NCBI GenBank assembly: GCA_021793335.1
Contig: JAJYSW010000113.1
Coordinates: 1 to 10,053, forward strand
Direction: 5' to 3'
DNA from: Actinomycetes bacterium
GTDB lineage: Bacteria; Actinomycetota; Actinomycetes; Mycobacteriales; Micromonosporaceae
Length of the DNA stretch: 10,053 nt
Shown here: piece after piece, positions 1 to 5,573 of the stretch
How the letters are laid out: every line of letters starts with the position of its first letter
Position numbering within the stretch: position 1 is the stretch's first letter
Notes under the pieces: model-generated
The model's input: only the letters and a program-made list of their open reading frames with translations
Told to the model about the DNA's origin: nothing
Databases searched by the model: none
Position numbers and translations under genes: made by a program

Positions 1-6
1 CGAACT

Positions 7-53
7 GCCCGGCCGAGGCCGGGCCCTGAGACGAGCCCACGGCGGGCGCCGTG
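7..53. terminator. Two GC-rich hairpins downstream of ahcY, candidate terminator
   Basis: Two perfect inverted repeats lie just past the ahcY stop. Positions 7-14 (GCCCGGCC) pair with 17-24 and 38-44 (CACGGCG) pair with 47-53. On the minus strand they follow the end of ahcY. No T-run follows either stem within the window, so this is at best a U-tract-poor terminator of the kind common in GC-rich actinobacteria. The rest of 1-117 holds no gene that I can support. Confidence 0.4.
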
Positions 54-63
54 AACCGTAAAT

Positions 64-127
64 CTCTTCGTTTCGCTCGGTACCTGCTGTGCTGTGGCTA
101 CAGTCCCTTCGCTTCGCTCAGTACCTG
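64..127. repeat. 23-bp imperfect direct repeat spanning the ahcY stop codon
   Basis: Positions 64-86 and 105-127 are direct copies with 3 mismatches, 41 bp apart. The inner copy contains the last codons of ahcY (Arg-Tyr) and its TGA stop. The outer copy lies downstream of the gene in the non-coding flank. It looks like a local duplication of the gene's 3' end, or a short dispersed element of the TTCGCTTCGCTC type. No function is visible. Confidence 0.6.
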
Positions 128-1563
128 TAGTGATCGCTCTTGTAGGGACCGTCCACGTCGACGCCGATGTACTCGGCCTGCGTCTTGCTCAGCTTCGTCA
201 GCTTGACGCCGAGGGCGTCGAGGTGCAGGCGGGCGACCTCCTCGTCGAGCTGCTTCGGGAGCGTGTACACGCCGATCGGGTACTGGTCCTTCTTGGTGTG
301 CAGCTCGATCTGAGCCAGCACCTGGTTGGTGAAGCTGTTGCTCATCACGAAGCTCGGGTGCCCGGTGGCGTTGCCGAGATTGAGCAGACGGCCCTCGCTG
401 AGCACGATGATCGAATGCCCGTCCTCGAATTGCCACTCGTGAACCTGCGGCTTCACCTCCAGCTTCTTGATGCCGGGTTCGGCGGCGAGGCCGGCCATGT
501 CGATCTCGTTGTCGAAGTGGCCGACGTTGCCCACGATCGCCTGGTGCTTCATGCGCCGCATGTGGTCGACAGAGATGATGTCGCGGTTGCCGGTGGTGGT
601 GATGAACATGTCGGCGGTCTCCACCACATCGTCGAGGGTGAGGACCTGGAAACCGTCCATCGCGGCCTGAAGCGCGCAGATCGGGTCGATCTCGGTGATG
701 ATGACGCGTGCGCCCTGGCCGCGCAGCGCATCGGCCGAACCCTTCCCGACGTCGCCGTAGCCACAGACCACGGCGGTCTTGCCGCCGATGAGCACGTCGG
801 TGGCCCGGTTGATGCCGTCGGGCAGCGAGTGCCGCACACCGTACTTATTGTCGAACTTCGACTTGGTCACCGAGTCGTTGACGTTGATGGCCGGGAACGG
901 CAGACGGCCCTCGCGCTCCATCTCGTAGAGGCGGTGCACGCCGGTGGTGGTCTCCTCGGTGACGCCCTGGATCGACTGCGCCTTGCGGGTGAACCGCGTC
1001 GGGTCCTCCTTGAGGGACTCGGCCAGCAGCGAGAGCACCACGGCCTCCTCCTCGTTCGCGGCCCCGGTGGCGTCGGGGACGGCGCCCGCAGCCTCGAACT
1101 TCGCGCCCTGCACGACCAGCAGTGTGGCGTCGCCGCCGTCGTCGAGGATCATGTTCGGCTCTTCGTCGCCCCAGTCGAAGGCGCGCTCGGTGCACCACCA
1201 GTACTCTTCGAGCGTCTCGCCCTTCCATGCGAAGACCGGGACGCCCCGCGGATCCTCGACGGTGCCCGACCCGACCGCGACCGCGGCGGCGGCGTGGTCC
1301 TGGGTCGAGTAGATGTTGCACGAGGCCCAGCGGACGCGTGCGCCGAGCGCGGTGAGCGTCTCGATGAGCACCGCGGTCTGGATCGTCATGTGGAGCGAGC
1401 CGGTGATACGGGCGCCCTCCAGGGGCTTGGCTTCGCCGTAGCGCTCGCGGAGCGCCATGAGGCCGGGCATCTCGTGTTCGGCGAGTCGGATTTCGTGGCG
1501 GCCGAAGTCGGCCAGCTTGAGGTCGGCAACCTTGTAGTCGTCGGCTCGCAGCGTGTTCGTCAT
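118..1563 (-). CDS. ahcY: S-adenosylhomocysteine hydrolase (adenosylhomocysteinase)
   Basis: This cytosolic NAD-dependent enzyme splits S-adenosylhomocysteine into homocysteine and adenosine, removing the inhibitory product of methyltransferases and feeding methionine regeneration. The 481-residue product has the expected family features. GSLHMT (55-60) carries substrate-binding His58. LDDGGD is near 140-145, and EETTTG is at 203-208. SVTKSKFDN (231-239) holds Lys234, Asp238 and Asn239. The NAD loop GYGDVGKG is at 268-275 and GNVGHFDNE at 345-353. The C-terminal KSDHYRY end reaches into a neighbouring subunit's NAD site in this family. Residues about 150-195 form the insert seen in bacterial long-type enzymes. 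The ATG at 1563 was chosen because homology begins there, although the frame is open to 1851. There is no Shine-Dalgarno; TACCAT lies 7 nt upstream, which suggests a leaderless transcript. The gene is monocistronic within the window and has no functional link to its neighbours. Confidence 0.97.
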   Translation of the reverse strand: MTNTLRADDYKVADLKLADFGRHEIRLAEHEMPGLMALRERYGEAKPLEGARITGSLHMTIQTAVLIETLTALGARVRWASCNIYSTQDHAAAAVAVGSGTVEDPRGVPVFAWKGETLEEYWWCTERAFDWGDEEPNMILDDGGDATLLVVQGAKFEAAGAVPDATGAANEEEAVVLSLLAESLKEDPTRFTRKAQSIQGVTEETTTGVHRLYEMEREGRLPFPAINVNDSVTKSKFDNKYGVRHSLPDGINRATDVLIGGKTAVVCGYGDVGKGSADALRGQGARVIITEIDPICALQAAMDGFQVLTLDDVVETADMFITTTGNRDIISVDHMRRMKHQAIVGNVGHFDNEIDMAGLAAEPGIKKLEVKPQVHEWQFEDGHSIIVLSEGRLLNLGNATGHPSFVMSNSFTNQVLAQIELHTKKDQYPIGVYTLPKQLDEEVARLHLDALGVKLTKLSKTQAEYIGVDVDGPYKSDHYRY

Positions 1564-1570
1564 GGGGGGA

Positions 1571-1576
1571 ATGGTA
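1571..1576 (-). promoter_or_regulatory. Candidate -10 box (TACCAT) for leaderless ahcY mRNA
   Basis: Read on the minus strand, TACCAT is followed by 7 nt (a T and six C) and then the ahcY ATG. There is no purine-rich ribosome binding site before that ATG. A TANNNT box at this distance is the usual arrangement for leaderless genes in actinobacteria. I see no clear -35, so the call is tentative. Confidence 0.4.
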
Positions 1577-1615
1577 CGCGGCGGCGGTATGCGGGCCGCC
1601 GAATGTCGTGGTGGC

Positions 1616-1649
1616 GGGGGACACGCAAAAAATATCTGTGTCAACCCCC
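1616..1649. promoter_or_regulatory. Inverted repeat with an AT-rich centre between ahcY and the GNAT gene
   Basis: GGGGGACAC (1616-1624) mirrors GTGTC-aa-CCCCC (1638-1649), so the arms pair fully apart from a 2-nt bulge. The 13-nt centre contains an A-run, which stands out in DNA this GC-rich. It ends 8 bp upstream of the plus-strand -35 at 1658 and lies upstream of ahcY. It could be an operator serving either gene or a hairpin. No known regulator motif was recognised. Confidence 0.45.
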
Positions 1650-1657
1650 GTTTCCGC

Positions 1658-1685
1658 TTGACACTCGTGGGGCTCTGGGTAATAT
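1658..1685 (+). promoter_or_regulatory. Near-consensus housekeeping promoter, TTGACA-N16-TAATAT
   Basis: TTGACA at 1658-1663 matches the consensus -35 exactly. TAATAT at 1680-1685 is one base from TATAAT in an AT-rich patch. The spacer is 16 bp and the expected start is near 1692. It fires toward an intrinsic terminator at 1773-1810, and the GNAT start codon lies about 215 nt downstream. This is the best sigma-70-like match I found in the window. Confidence 0.6.
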
Positions 1686-1691
1686 TGCAGA

Positions 1692-1810
1692 TACGCAGCG
1701 TTACAGCGGCAGGGCGGCCCACAGGGTCGCGAAACGTCGCCAGTGACGCGCGGGGGAACCAAACCGGGGGGAGTGCCGGGCGGTCTGGGGTGGCCGCCCG
1801 GCACATTTTT
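1692..1810 (+). ncRNA. Candidate small RNA or attenuating leader of the GNAT gene
   Basis: The promoter at 1658-1685 and the terminator at 1773-1810 bracket a transcript of about 120 nt that contains no convincing protein-coding gene. A small hairpin CGTC/GACG (loop GCCAGT) can form at about 1735-1748, just before a G-rich stretch at 1751-1771. GGGCGGCC at 1712-1719 is perfectly complementary to 1792-1799, the 3' arm of the terminator, so an alternative antiterminator fold is possible. It may be a free-standing small RNA or a riboswitch-like leader controlling the acetyltransferase at 1907. No known RNA family was recognised with confidence. The boundaries are inferred from the promoter and terminator positions. 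Confidence 0.45.
1773..1810 (+). terminator. Intrinsic terminator, 11-bp perfect stem plus ATTTTT
   Basis: GTGCCGGGCGG (1773-1783) pairs perfectly with 1794-1804 around a 10-nt loop, and ATTTTT follows at 1805-1810. The T-run lies only on the plus-strand exit side, so it terminates plus-strand transcription. It sits 97 nt upstream of the GNAT start, not after a coding gene. It therefore ends either a small RNA or an attenuated leader. Confidence 0.75.
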
Positions 1811-1839
1811 GTGCCCGCGCCCGCTCGTGCCGCCTCGCC

Positions 1840-1865
1840 ATGCCCCGTCAAAATGCCCCGTCAAA
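1840..1865. repeat. 13-bp perfect tandem repeat upstream of the GNAT gene
   Basis: ATGCCCCGTCAAA occurs twice back to back (1840-1852 and 1853-1865), starting 67 bp before the GNAT start codon and after the terminator. Two identical half-sites in the promoter-proximal region resemble tandem regulator sites. Alternatively this is a simple slippage duplication. No regulator is known to me for this word. Confidence 0.7.
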
Positions 1866-1906
1866 ACCATTTGCGCGGGCGAGCCGCATACGGAATCGTC
1901 TGAACC

Positions 1907-2941
1907 GTGAGCAACCCTGATATCGACATCGTTCCGATCGAGGCCACCGACGAGACGCTCGTCCGGTCTTGGATCGAGATGCAGATCGCCGCCCGCAGGC
2001 ACGATCTGCCCGGCTCCGACATGCCGCTTCCCGGCCTGCAGCGGCTGCGGCTCCTGCTCTATCCCGAATCCGTCGAAGTCGAACGCTGGGCCGCCCGGCG
2101 CGGCGAGACCGTGCTCGGTGCCGTCGAACTGGCCATGCCGCTACAGGACAACCAGCACTTGGTCGAACTCGAAATCGACGTCCACCCCGAGCACCGCCGC
2201 CAGGGCGTCGGCACGCGCCTGATCGAATTCGCCGAGCGCCGCACCGCCGACAACGGCCGCGACACACTGCTCACCGCGGTGGTCGACTCCCTCGAAGGCG
2301 CGCCGCGCTTCGACCACTCCGGGCGGCATTTCGCCAAGGCCCGCGGGTACGCCGAGGTCGACAACGAGATCCACCGCCGCAACGACCTCACGCTCGTCCA
2401 TGAGGACGAGCTGTCCCGCCTCTACGCCGATGCCTGGAACTTCGCGACCGGATACGAGCTGGTGCAGTGGGTCTCGACCGCTCCCGAAGCGATCATCGAC
2501 GGCCTGGCCCGCCTGTACGAGCGCATGTACACCGACCCGCCGATGGGCGAGGAGCTCGACATCCGGCCCGCCGAGTGGGACACCGCGAGAATCCGCGACA
2601 CGGAGCGCACGCTCATCGAACGTGCGCAACTCCAGCTCGGTTCGGCCGTCCGGCACACCGCGACCGGCGAGGTCGCCGGGTTCACCACCATCATGGTCAA
2701 CCCCGGTGACGAGACACACGCCTGGCAGGACGACACCATCGTCGAATCCGCCCACCGCGGTAAACGCCTCGGCACGATCCTGAAAATCGCGAACCAGCGG
2801 CTGCTGCGCGAGTACCGGCCGAAACTGCGCTACGTCCACACCTGGAACGCCGAGACGAACGGCCCCATGATCGCCATCAACGAGGCGATCGGCTACCGGC
2901 CCCTGTGCCGCGACATCGGCGTGCAGAAGAAACTCCTCTGA
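1907..2941 (+). CDS. Tandem-domain GNAT family N-acetyltransferase
   Basis: The 344-residue cytosolic protein has two GNAT folds, expected to use acetyl-CoA to acetylate an amine; the substrate cannot be read from the sequence. The N-terminal domain spans about 1-165, with an acetyl-CoA pyrophosphate loop at 93-105 (HPEHRRQGVGTRL). The C-terminal domain spans about 190-344, with a second loop at 281-290 (SAHRGKRLGT). It also has the WNAETNGPMIAINEAIGY stretch (313-330) typical of the C-terminal half of these proteins. Double-GNAT proteins are common in actinobacteria (mycothiol synthase has the same architecture), but I see nothing that specifically marks this one as MshD. The GTG at 1907 was chosen because homology starts there; no Shine-Dalgarno is visible. 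It stands alone on the plus strand and converges with manA across 24 bp. Confidence 0.9.
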   Translation: MSNPDIDIVPIEATDETLVRSWIEMQIAARRHDLPGSDMPLPGLQRLRLLLYPESVEVERWAARRGETVLGAVELAMPLQDNQHLVELEIDVHPEHRRQGVGTRLIEFAERRTADNGRDTLLTAVVDSLEGAPRFDHSGRHFAKARGYAEVDNEIHRRNDLTLVHEDELSRLYADAWNFATGYELVQWVSTAPEAIIDGLARLYERMYTDPPMGEELDIRPAEWDTARIRDTERTLIERAQLQLGSAVRHTATGEVAGFTTIMVNPGDETHAWQDDTIVESAHRGKRLGTILKIANQRLLREYRPKLRYVHTWNAETNGPMIAINEAIGYRPLCRDIGVQKKLL

Positions 2942-2943
2942 CC

Positions 2944-2965
2944 GGGTTCGGCGCTCGCCGAGCCC
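2944..2965. terminator. Shared hairpin between convergent GNAT gene and manA
   Basis: Positions 2944-2953 pair with 2956-2965 as a 10-bp stem with one G-T wobble; in practice the innermost pair opens to give a 4-nt loop. The hairpin fills the 24-bp gap between the two converging stop codons. Neither side has a T-run, so it is a U-poor bidirectional terminator candidate. Confidence 0.55.
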
Positions 2966-4135
2966 TCACGCGGAGGCGATGAACAGTTCGCCATCGCCCG
3001 AGACCGTGAGCGGTCCGGCCGTGCCCGCCGAGAAGGAGGCCCGGCCGGGGGCCAGTGTGAGCTCGCCCTCGCCGTCGGCCACTCGTACCGACCCGCCGGT
3101 GCACAGGCAGATCCGCGGGCCGTCGATCTCGAAGACCCGCGGTTCGGCCCCGGCCCGGACGCGACGCAGCGCGAAATCATCGGTGGGCACCGGCCAGGTG
3201 CGCACCGGGCCGTCCTCGGAGGCGGCCGCGCGCGGCTCGTCCATGGTCCGGAAGTCCAGGACTCGCAGCAGCTCCGGCACGTCGACGCGCTTATTGGTGA
3301 GGCCGCCGCGCAGCACGTTGTCGCTCGCGGCCATGACCTCCACGCAGAGGCCCTTGATGTAGGCGTGCAGGTTCCCCGCGGGCATGTAGACGGCCTCTCC
3401 GGGCCGCAGCAGCAGACGGTTGAGCAGCATGCCCACCAGGACGCCGGGGTCGTCGGGGTAGTAGTGTGCCAGTTCGACGAGGACGGCGGCGACTTCGGCG
3501 CTCGCCGTGCCCGCTGCGGGAGTGTTCGTCGAGGCGGCCTTCACCGCCTGGTCGATGATCTCGCGGCACTCGTCGCGTTCGAGTCCCAGCAGTTCGGTGA
3601 CGGCCCGGCGCAGCCCCGTCCGTTCATCGCGGAGCGTGCGCACCAGTCCTTCGAGGGCCGGCACGCCGAGCGCCTCGATGCCCTCGGCCGATGCGAGCGG
3701 GTCGCGGAAGCCGCACAGCGCCCGGAAATCGGTGAGGGCCACGACCAGTTCCGGTTTGTGGTTCCCGTCGACGTAGTTGCGGAAGGCCGCGTCGATGCCG
3801 ATGCGCCGTTCCCGCTGGTGGCCCGAATGGGCCTGCCGCGAGTTCGGGTGCGCCTGGAGGGAGAGCGGCTCGTCGGCGGCGAGGAGCTTCAGCAGGAACG
3901 GCAGGCGCGGTCCGAAGCGGTCGAGGGCGCGTCGGCCCAGCAGCGGCGCCGGTTCCGAGGCGATCGCGTCGTCCAGCGGGCGTCCGTCGGCGAGGATCGA
4001 GGGCGCCGTCGGGTGGGCGCCGAACCACTCCTCGGCCTCGGGCAGTTCGGTGGGGTGCTCTCGGCCCTGCAGCCTGGCGATGTCGACCTGTGAGCCCCAG
4101 GCATAGTTGCGAATGACACCGTCGAGCCCCTGCAC
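2966..4135 (-). CDS. manA: Mannose-6-phosphate isomerase, class I (zinc-dependent)
   Basis: This cytosolic enzyme interconverts fructose-6-phosphate and mannose-6-phosphate, the entry step to GDP-mannose. The 389-residue product has the cupin metal site of type I isomerases: Gln94 and His96 (in LSLQAHPNS), Glu129 (in NHKPEL) and His257 (in PAGNLHAY). It also has the signature SDNVLRGGLTNKRVDVPELL (271-290) with active-site Arg276. An N-terminal YAWGS motif is present at 11-15. Start is GTG at 4135, fixed by a strong GAGGAG at 4141-4146 five nt upstream; an ATG 13 nt further upstream is out of frame. It is the last gene of the minus-strand mannose operon, 59 bp after the SIS gene. The gap holds an inverted repeat and a possible internal promoter. 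Together with manB and the guanylyltransferase it completes GDP-mannose synthesis. Confidence 0.97.
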   Translation of the reverse strand: MQGLDGVIRNYAWGSQVDIARLQGREHPTELPEAEEWFGAHPTAPSILADGRPLDDAIASEPAPLLGRRALDRFGPRLPFLLKLLAADEPLSLQAHPNSRQAHSGHQRERRIGIDAAFRNYVDGNHKPELVVALTDFRALCGFRDPLASAEGIEALGVPALEGLVRTLRDERTGLRRAVTELLGLERDECREIIDQAVKAASTNTPAAGTASAEVAAVLVELAHYYPDDPGVLVGMLLNRLLLRPGEAVYMPAGNLHAYIKGLCVEVMAASDNVLRGGLTNKRVDVPELLRVLDFRTMDEPRAAASEDGPVRTWPVPTDDFALRRVRAGAEPRVFEIDGPRICLCTGGSVRVADGEGELTLAPGRASFSAGTAGPLTVSGDGELFIASA

Positions 4136-4157
4136 AGCCGCTCCTCATTTCTGTTCG

Positions 4158-4170
4158 TGTTCGAAGAACA
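4158..4170. promoter_or_regulatory. Short inverted repeat TGTTC-GAA-GAACA before manA
   Basis: TGTTC (4158-4162) and GAACA (4166-4170) form a perfect 5-3-5 palindrome between the SIS stop and the manA ribosome binding site. On the minus strand TATACA (4173-4178) lies directly upstream and could be a -10 box for an internal manA promoter, which would put the palindrome at the start of transcription. It resembles half of an actinobacterial LexA site but does not match the full TCGAAC-N4-GTTCGA form. Confidence 0.35.
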
Positions 4171-4194
4171 ACTGTATAGGCTCGCCGCGGGCGT

Positions 4195-5388
4195 CTATTC
4201 GCCGCCGAGGGCCTCGTCCTTCATTTCGGACACGGCCGGGACCCGCATCGGGTCGAGGCCGTGGACGAGTGCGAGGTAGACCGACGCGAAGTCGGCGACC
4301 GCGATGAGGGACGCGAGGCGTTCCAGCGCGCAGCCGCCTTCGGCGGGGAGGACGTCGCAGCGCACGCCGCGCCGTTCGGCGAGTTTGGCGACCGAGTCGG
4401 CGCGCCTGGTGTCGGGCTTGGGCACGGTGTCGTCGCCGTCGAGGCCGTCATCGCGCATGAGGACGATCCGCAGTCGGGTCAGCTCGTCGTCCTCCTCGTC
4501 GGCGAAGAGGTCCCGCCGGCTTTCGGCGAGCGAGCCGAAGACGCCGTCGAGAAGGCCGACGCGGCCGCGCCCGACTTCGCCGAGGTCGCCGGAGACGACG
4601 GGGTAGCGGGCGTTCGCGGCGAGCATGTCGCCGAAGCGGCGGGCGGCGACGCCCGCGAGCGGGCTGGAGCCCCACACCACCGGGATCGAGCCGGCGAGGT
4701 TGAGCGCGAGTTCCTTGGCGGGGTTGACGTACGAGTCGGCTTCGGCTCGGCAGCGTTCGGCGTCCTCGTCGAGGCGCGCGGCGGTCTCGGCGACGTCGGC
4801 CTCGGCGAGCGGGACGAGCCCGAGTTCGCGCCCGGCCATGAGCACCGGGATCGTCAATGCCCACAGGCTGAGCCTTGCGGGCGCCCGTCGCGGGACGGCG
4901 ACGTAGGGTGCGCGGGCGCGTTCGGCGACGGACTGGAGCTCGGAGTCGGGGGCGCCGATGGCGACCAGGCGCGCGCCGCGGCGCGCGGCGGCGTCGGCGG
5001 CGGCGAGCGCCTCGGGGCTGCGCCCTGAGGCGGAGACGGCGAGGACGACGTCGGCGGCGCCGACCCACCCGGGGACGCCCGCGGAGCGGTGGCCCAGGAC
5101 GGGGACGGGGCAGCGCGGCCCGGCCACGGTGGCGAGGATGTCACCGGTGCGGGCGGCGGTGCCGACGCCCGCGACGACGACCGCCCGGGGGCGGCCCTCG
5201 TCGGCCAGGACGCCGAGCCCGGCGTCGGCGGCGAGCGCCGCCGACTCGCGCAGCTGTGGTCCCGCCGACGACAGTGCCCACAGGGCTCCGCCGGGGTTGG
5301 TGGAATCGGTCAGTTCGCCTTCGATGCGGCGTTCATCGGGCAGCCGGTCACCGGTGATACCCGCCACTCCGTCGTCCTCTGGGCCCAT
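4195..5388 (-). CDS. SIS-domain protein, phosphoglucose/phosphomannose isomerase-like (Rv3256c/TobH type)
   Basis: The 397-residue protein has two sugar-isomerase (SIS) domains in the order of bifunctional PGI/PMI enzymes. VVVAGVGTAARTGDIL is near 70-85, a phosphosugar loop SASGRSPE at 119-126, and a C-terminal domain begins near NPAKELA (222-228) with ArrFGDMLAANARYP at 249-263. The family always sits between manA and manB in mycobacterial-type clusters, so a phosphosugar role in mannose metabolism is likely. However, the 'PEAxHNE' stretch carrying the catalytic Glu and His of true PGI/PMI enzymes reads SGDLGEVGRGRVG here, so isomerase activity is doubtful and a binding or regulatory role is possible. 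The ATG at 5388 has GGAGG (5396-5400) just upstream, inside the end of the Trm112-like gene. The two genes are separated by 2 nt and probably translationally coupled. The frame is open upstream to 5460, but that overlaps the neighbour. Confidence 0.85.
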   Translation of the reverse strand: MGPEDDGVAGITGDRLPDERRIEGELTDSTNPGGALWALSSAGPQLRESAALAADAGLGVLADEGRPRAVVVAGVGTAARTGDILATVAGPRCPVPVLGHRSAGVPGWVGAADVVLAVSASGRSPEALAAADAAARRGARLVAIGAPDSELQSVAERARAPYVAVPRRAPARLSLWALTIPVLMAGRELGLVPLAEADVAETAARLDEDAERCRAEADSYVNPAKELALNLAGSIPVVWGSSPLAGVAARRFGDMLAANARYPVVSGDLGEVGRGRVGLLDGVFGSLAESRRDLFADEEDDELTRLRIVLMRDDGLDGDDTVPKPDTRRADSVAKLAERRGVRCDVLPAEGGCALERLASLIAVADFASVYLALVHGLDPMRVPAVSEMKDEALGGE

Positions 5389-5390
5389 CG

Positions 5391-5567
5391 CTATTCCTCC
5401 TTGACGGAATCGAGCAGCATGACGGGGATGCCGTCCTCGACTCGGAACACCTTGTCGCACTGTGAGCAGGTGAGGCAGTTCGCCTCGCGGTCGTATGCCA
5501 GGGGAGCGTGGTGGGGGGCTGGACAGCGCAGCAGTTCCAGCAGGACCGGGGCGGGATAGGCGGGCAT
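5391..5567 (-). CDS. Trm112/UPF0434-like small zinc protein
   Basis: This 58-residue protein fits between manB (6 nt away) and the SIS gene (2 nt away). The sequence ends with the family signature, a CxxC (Cys34, Cys37) followed by VFRVEDGIPVML (40-51). The N-terminal LLELLRCP (9-16) gives the first Cys15. The usual second N-terminal cysteine is absent and the motif reads CPAPHHAPL. One of His19/His20 may complete the zinc site, and an equivalent CPxxHHAPL form is, from memory, common in Micromonosporales. Trm112 proteins act as activators and stabilisers of methyltransferases in yeast and archaea; the bacterial role is unclear. The ATG at 5567 is the only good start. Cotranscription with manB and the SIS gene is very likely because of the spacing. 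Confidence 0.85.
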   Translation of the reverse strand: MPAYPAPVLLELLRCPAPHHAPLAYDREANCLTCSQCDKVFRVEDGIPVMLLDSVKEE

Positions 5568-5573
5568 GGGTGT

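Noticed and set aside
94..1746. Long plus-strand open frame (550 codons) opposite ahcY
   Set aside because: It is antisense to a complete, motif-verified ahcY, has no family features, and arises from GC-rich third-position bias.
1740..1772. Resemblance of GCGGGGGAACCAAAC to one strand of the ydaO-yuaA (c-di-AMP) riboswitch
   Set aside because: The other conserved parts, GGGUGAAUC and CCGACAGCUAACCC, are absent; a terminator follows directly, and the downstream gene is not a cell-wall hydrolase.
1564..1906. SAH riboswitch upstream of ahcY on the minus strand
   Set aside because: I could not find the conserved core of that riboswitch, and the ahcY start looks leaderless.
4150..4172. Possible LexA (SOS) box in TTCGAACACGAACAG before manA
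   Set aside because: Only one half-site matches the actinobacterial TCGAAC-N4-GTTCGA form.
4261..5028. Plus-strand open frame opposite the SIS gene
   Set aside because: It is a shadow frame with biased composition and no recognisable domain.
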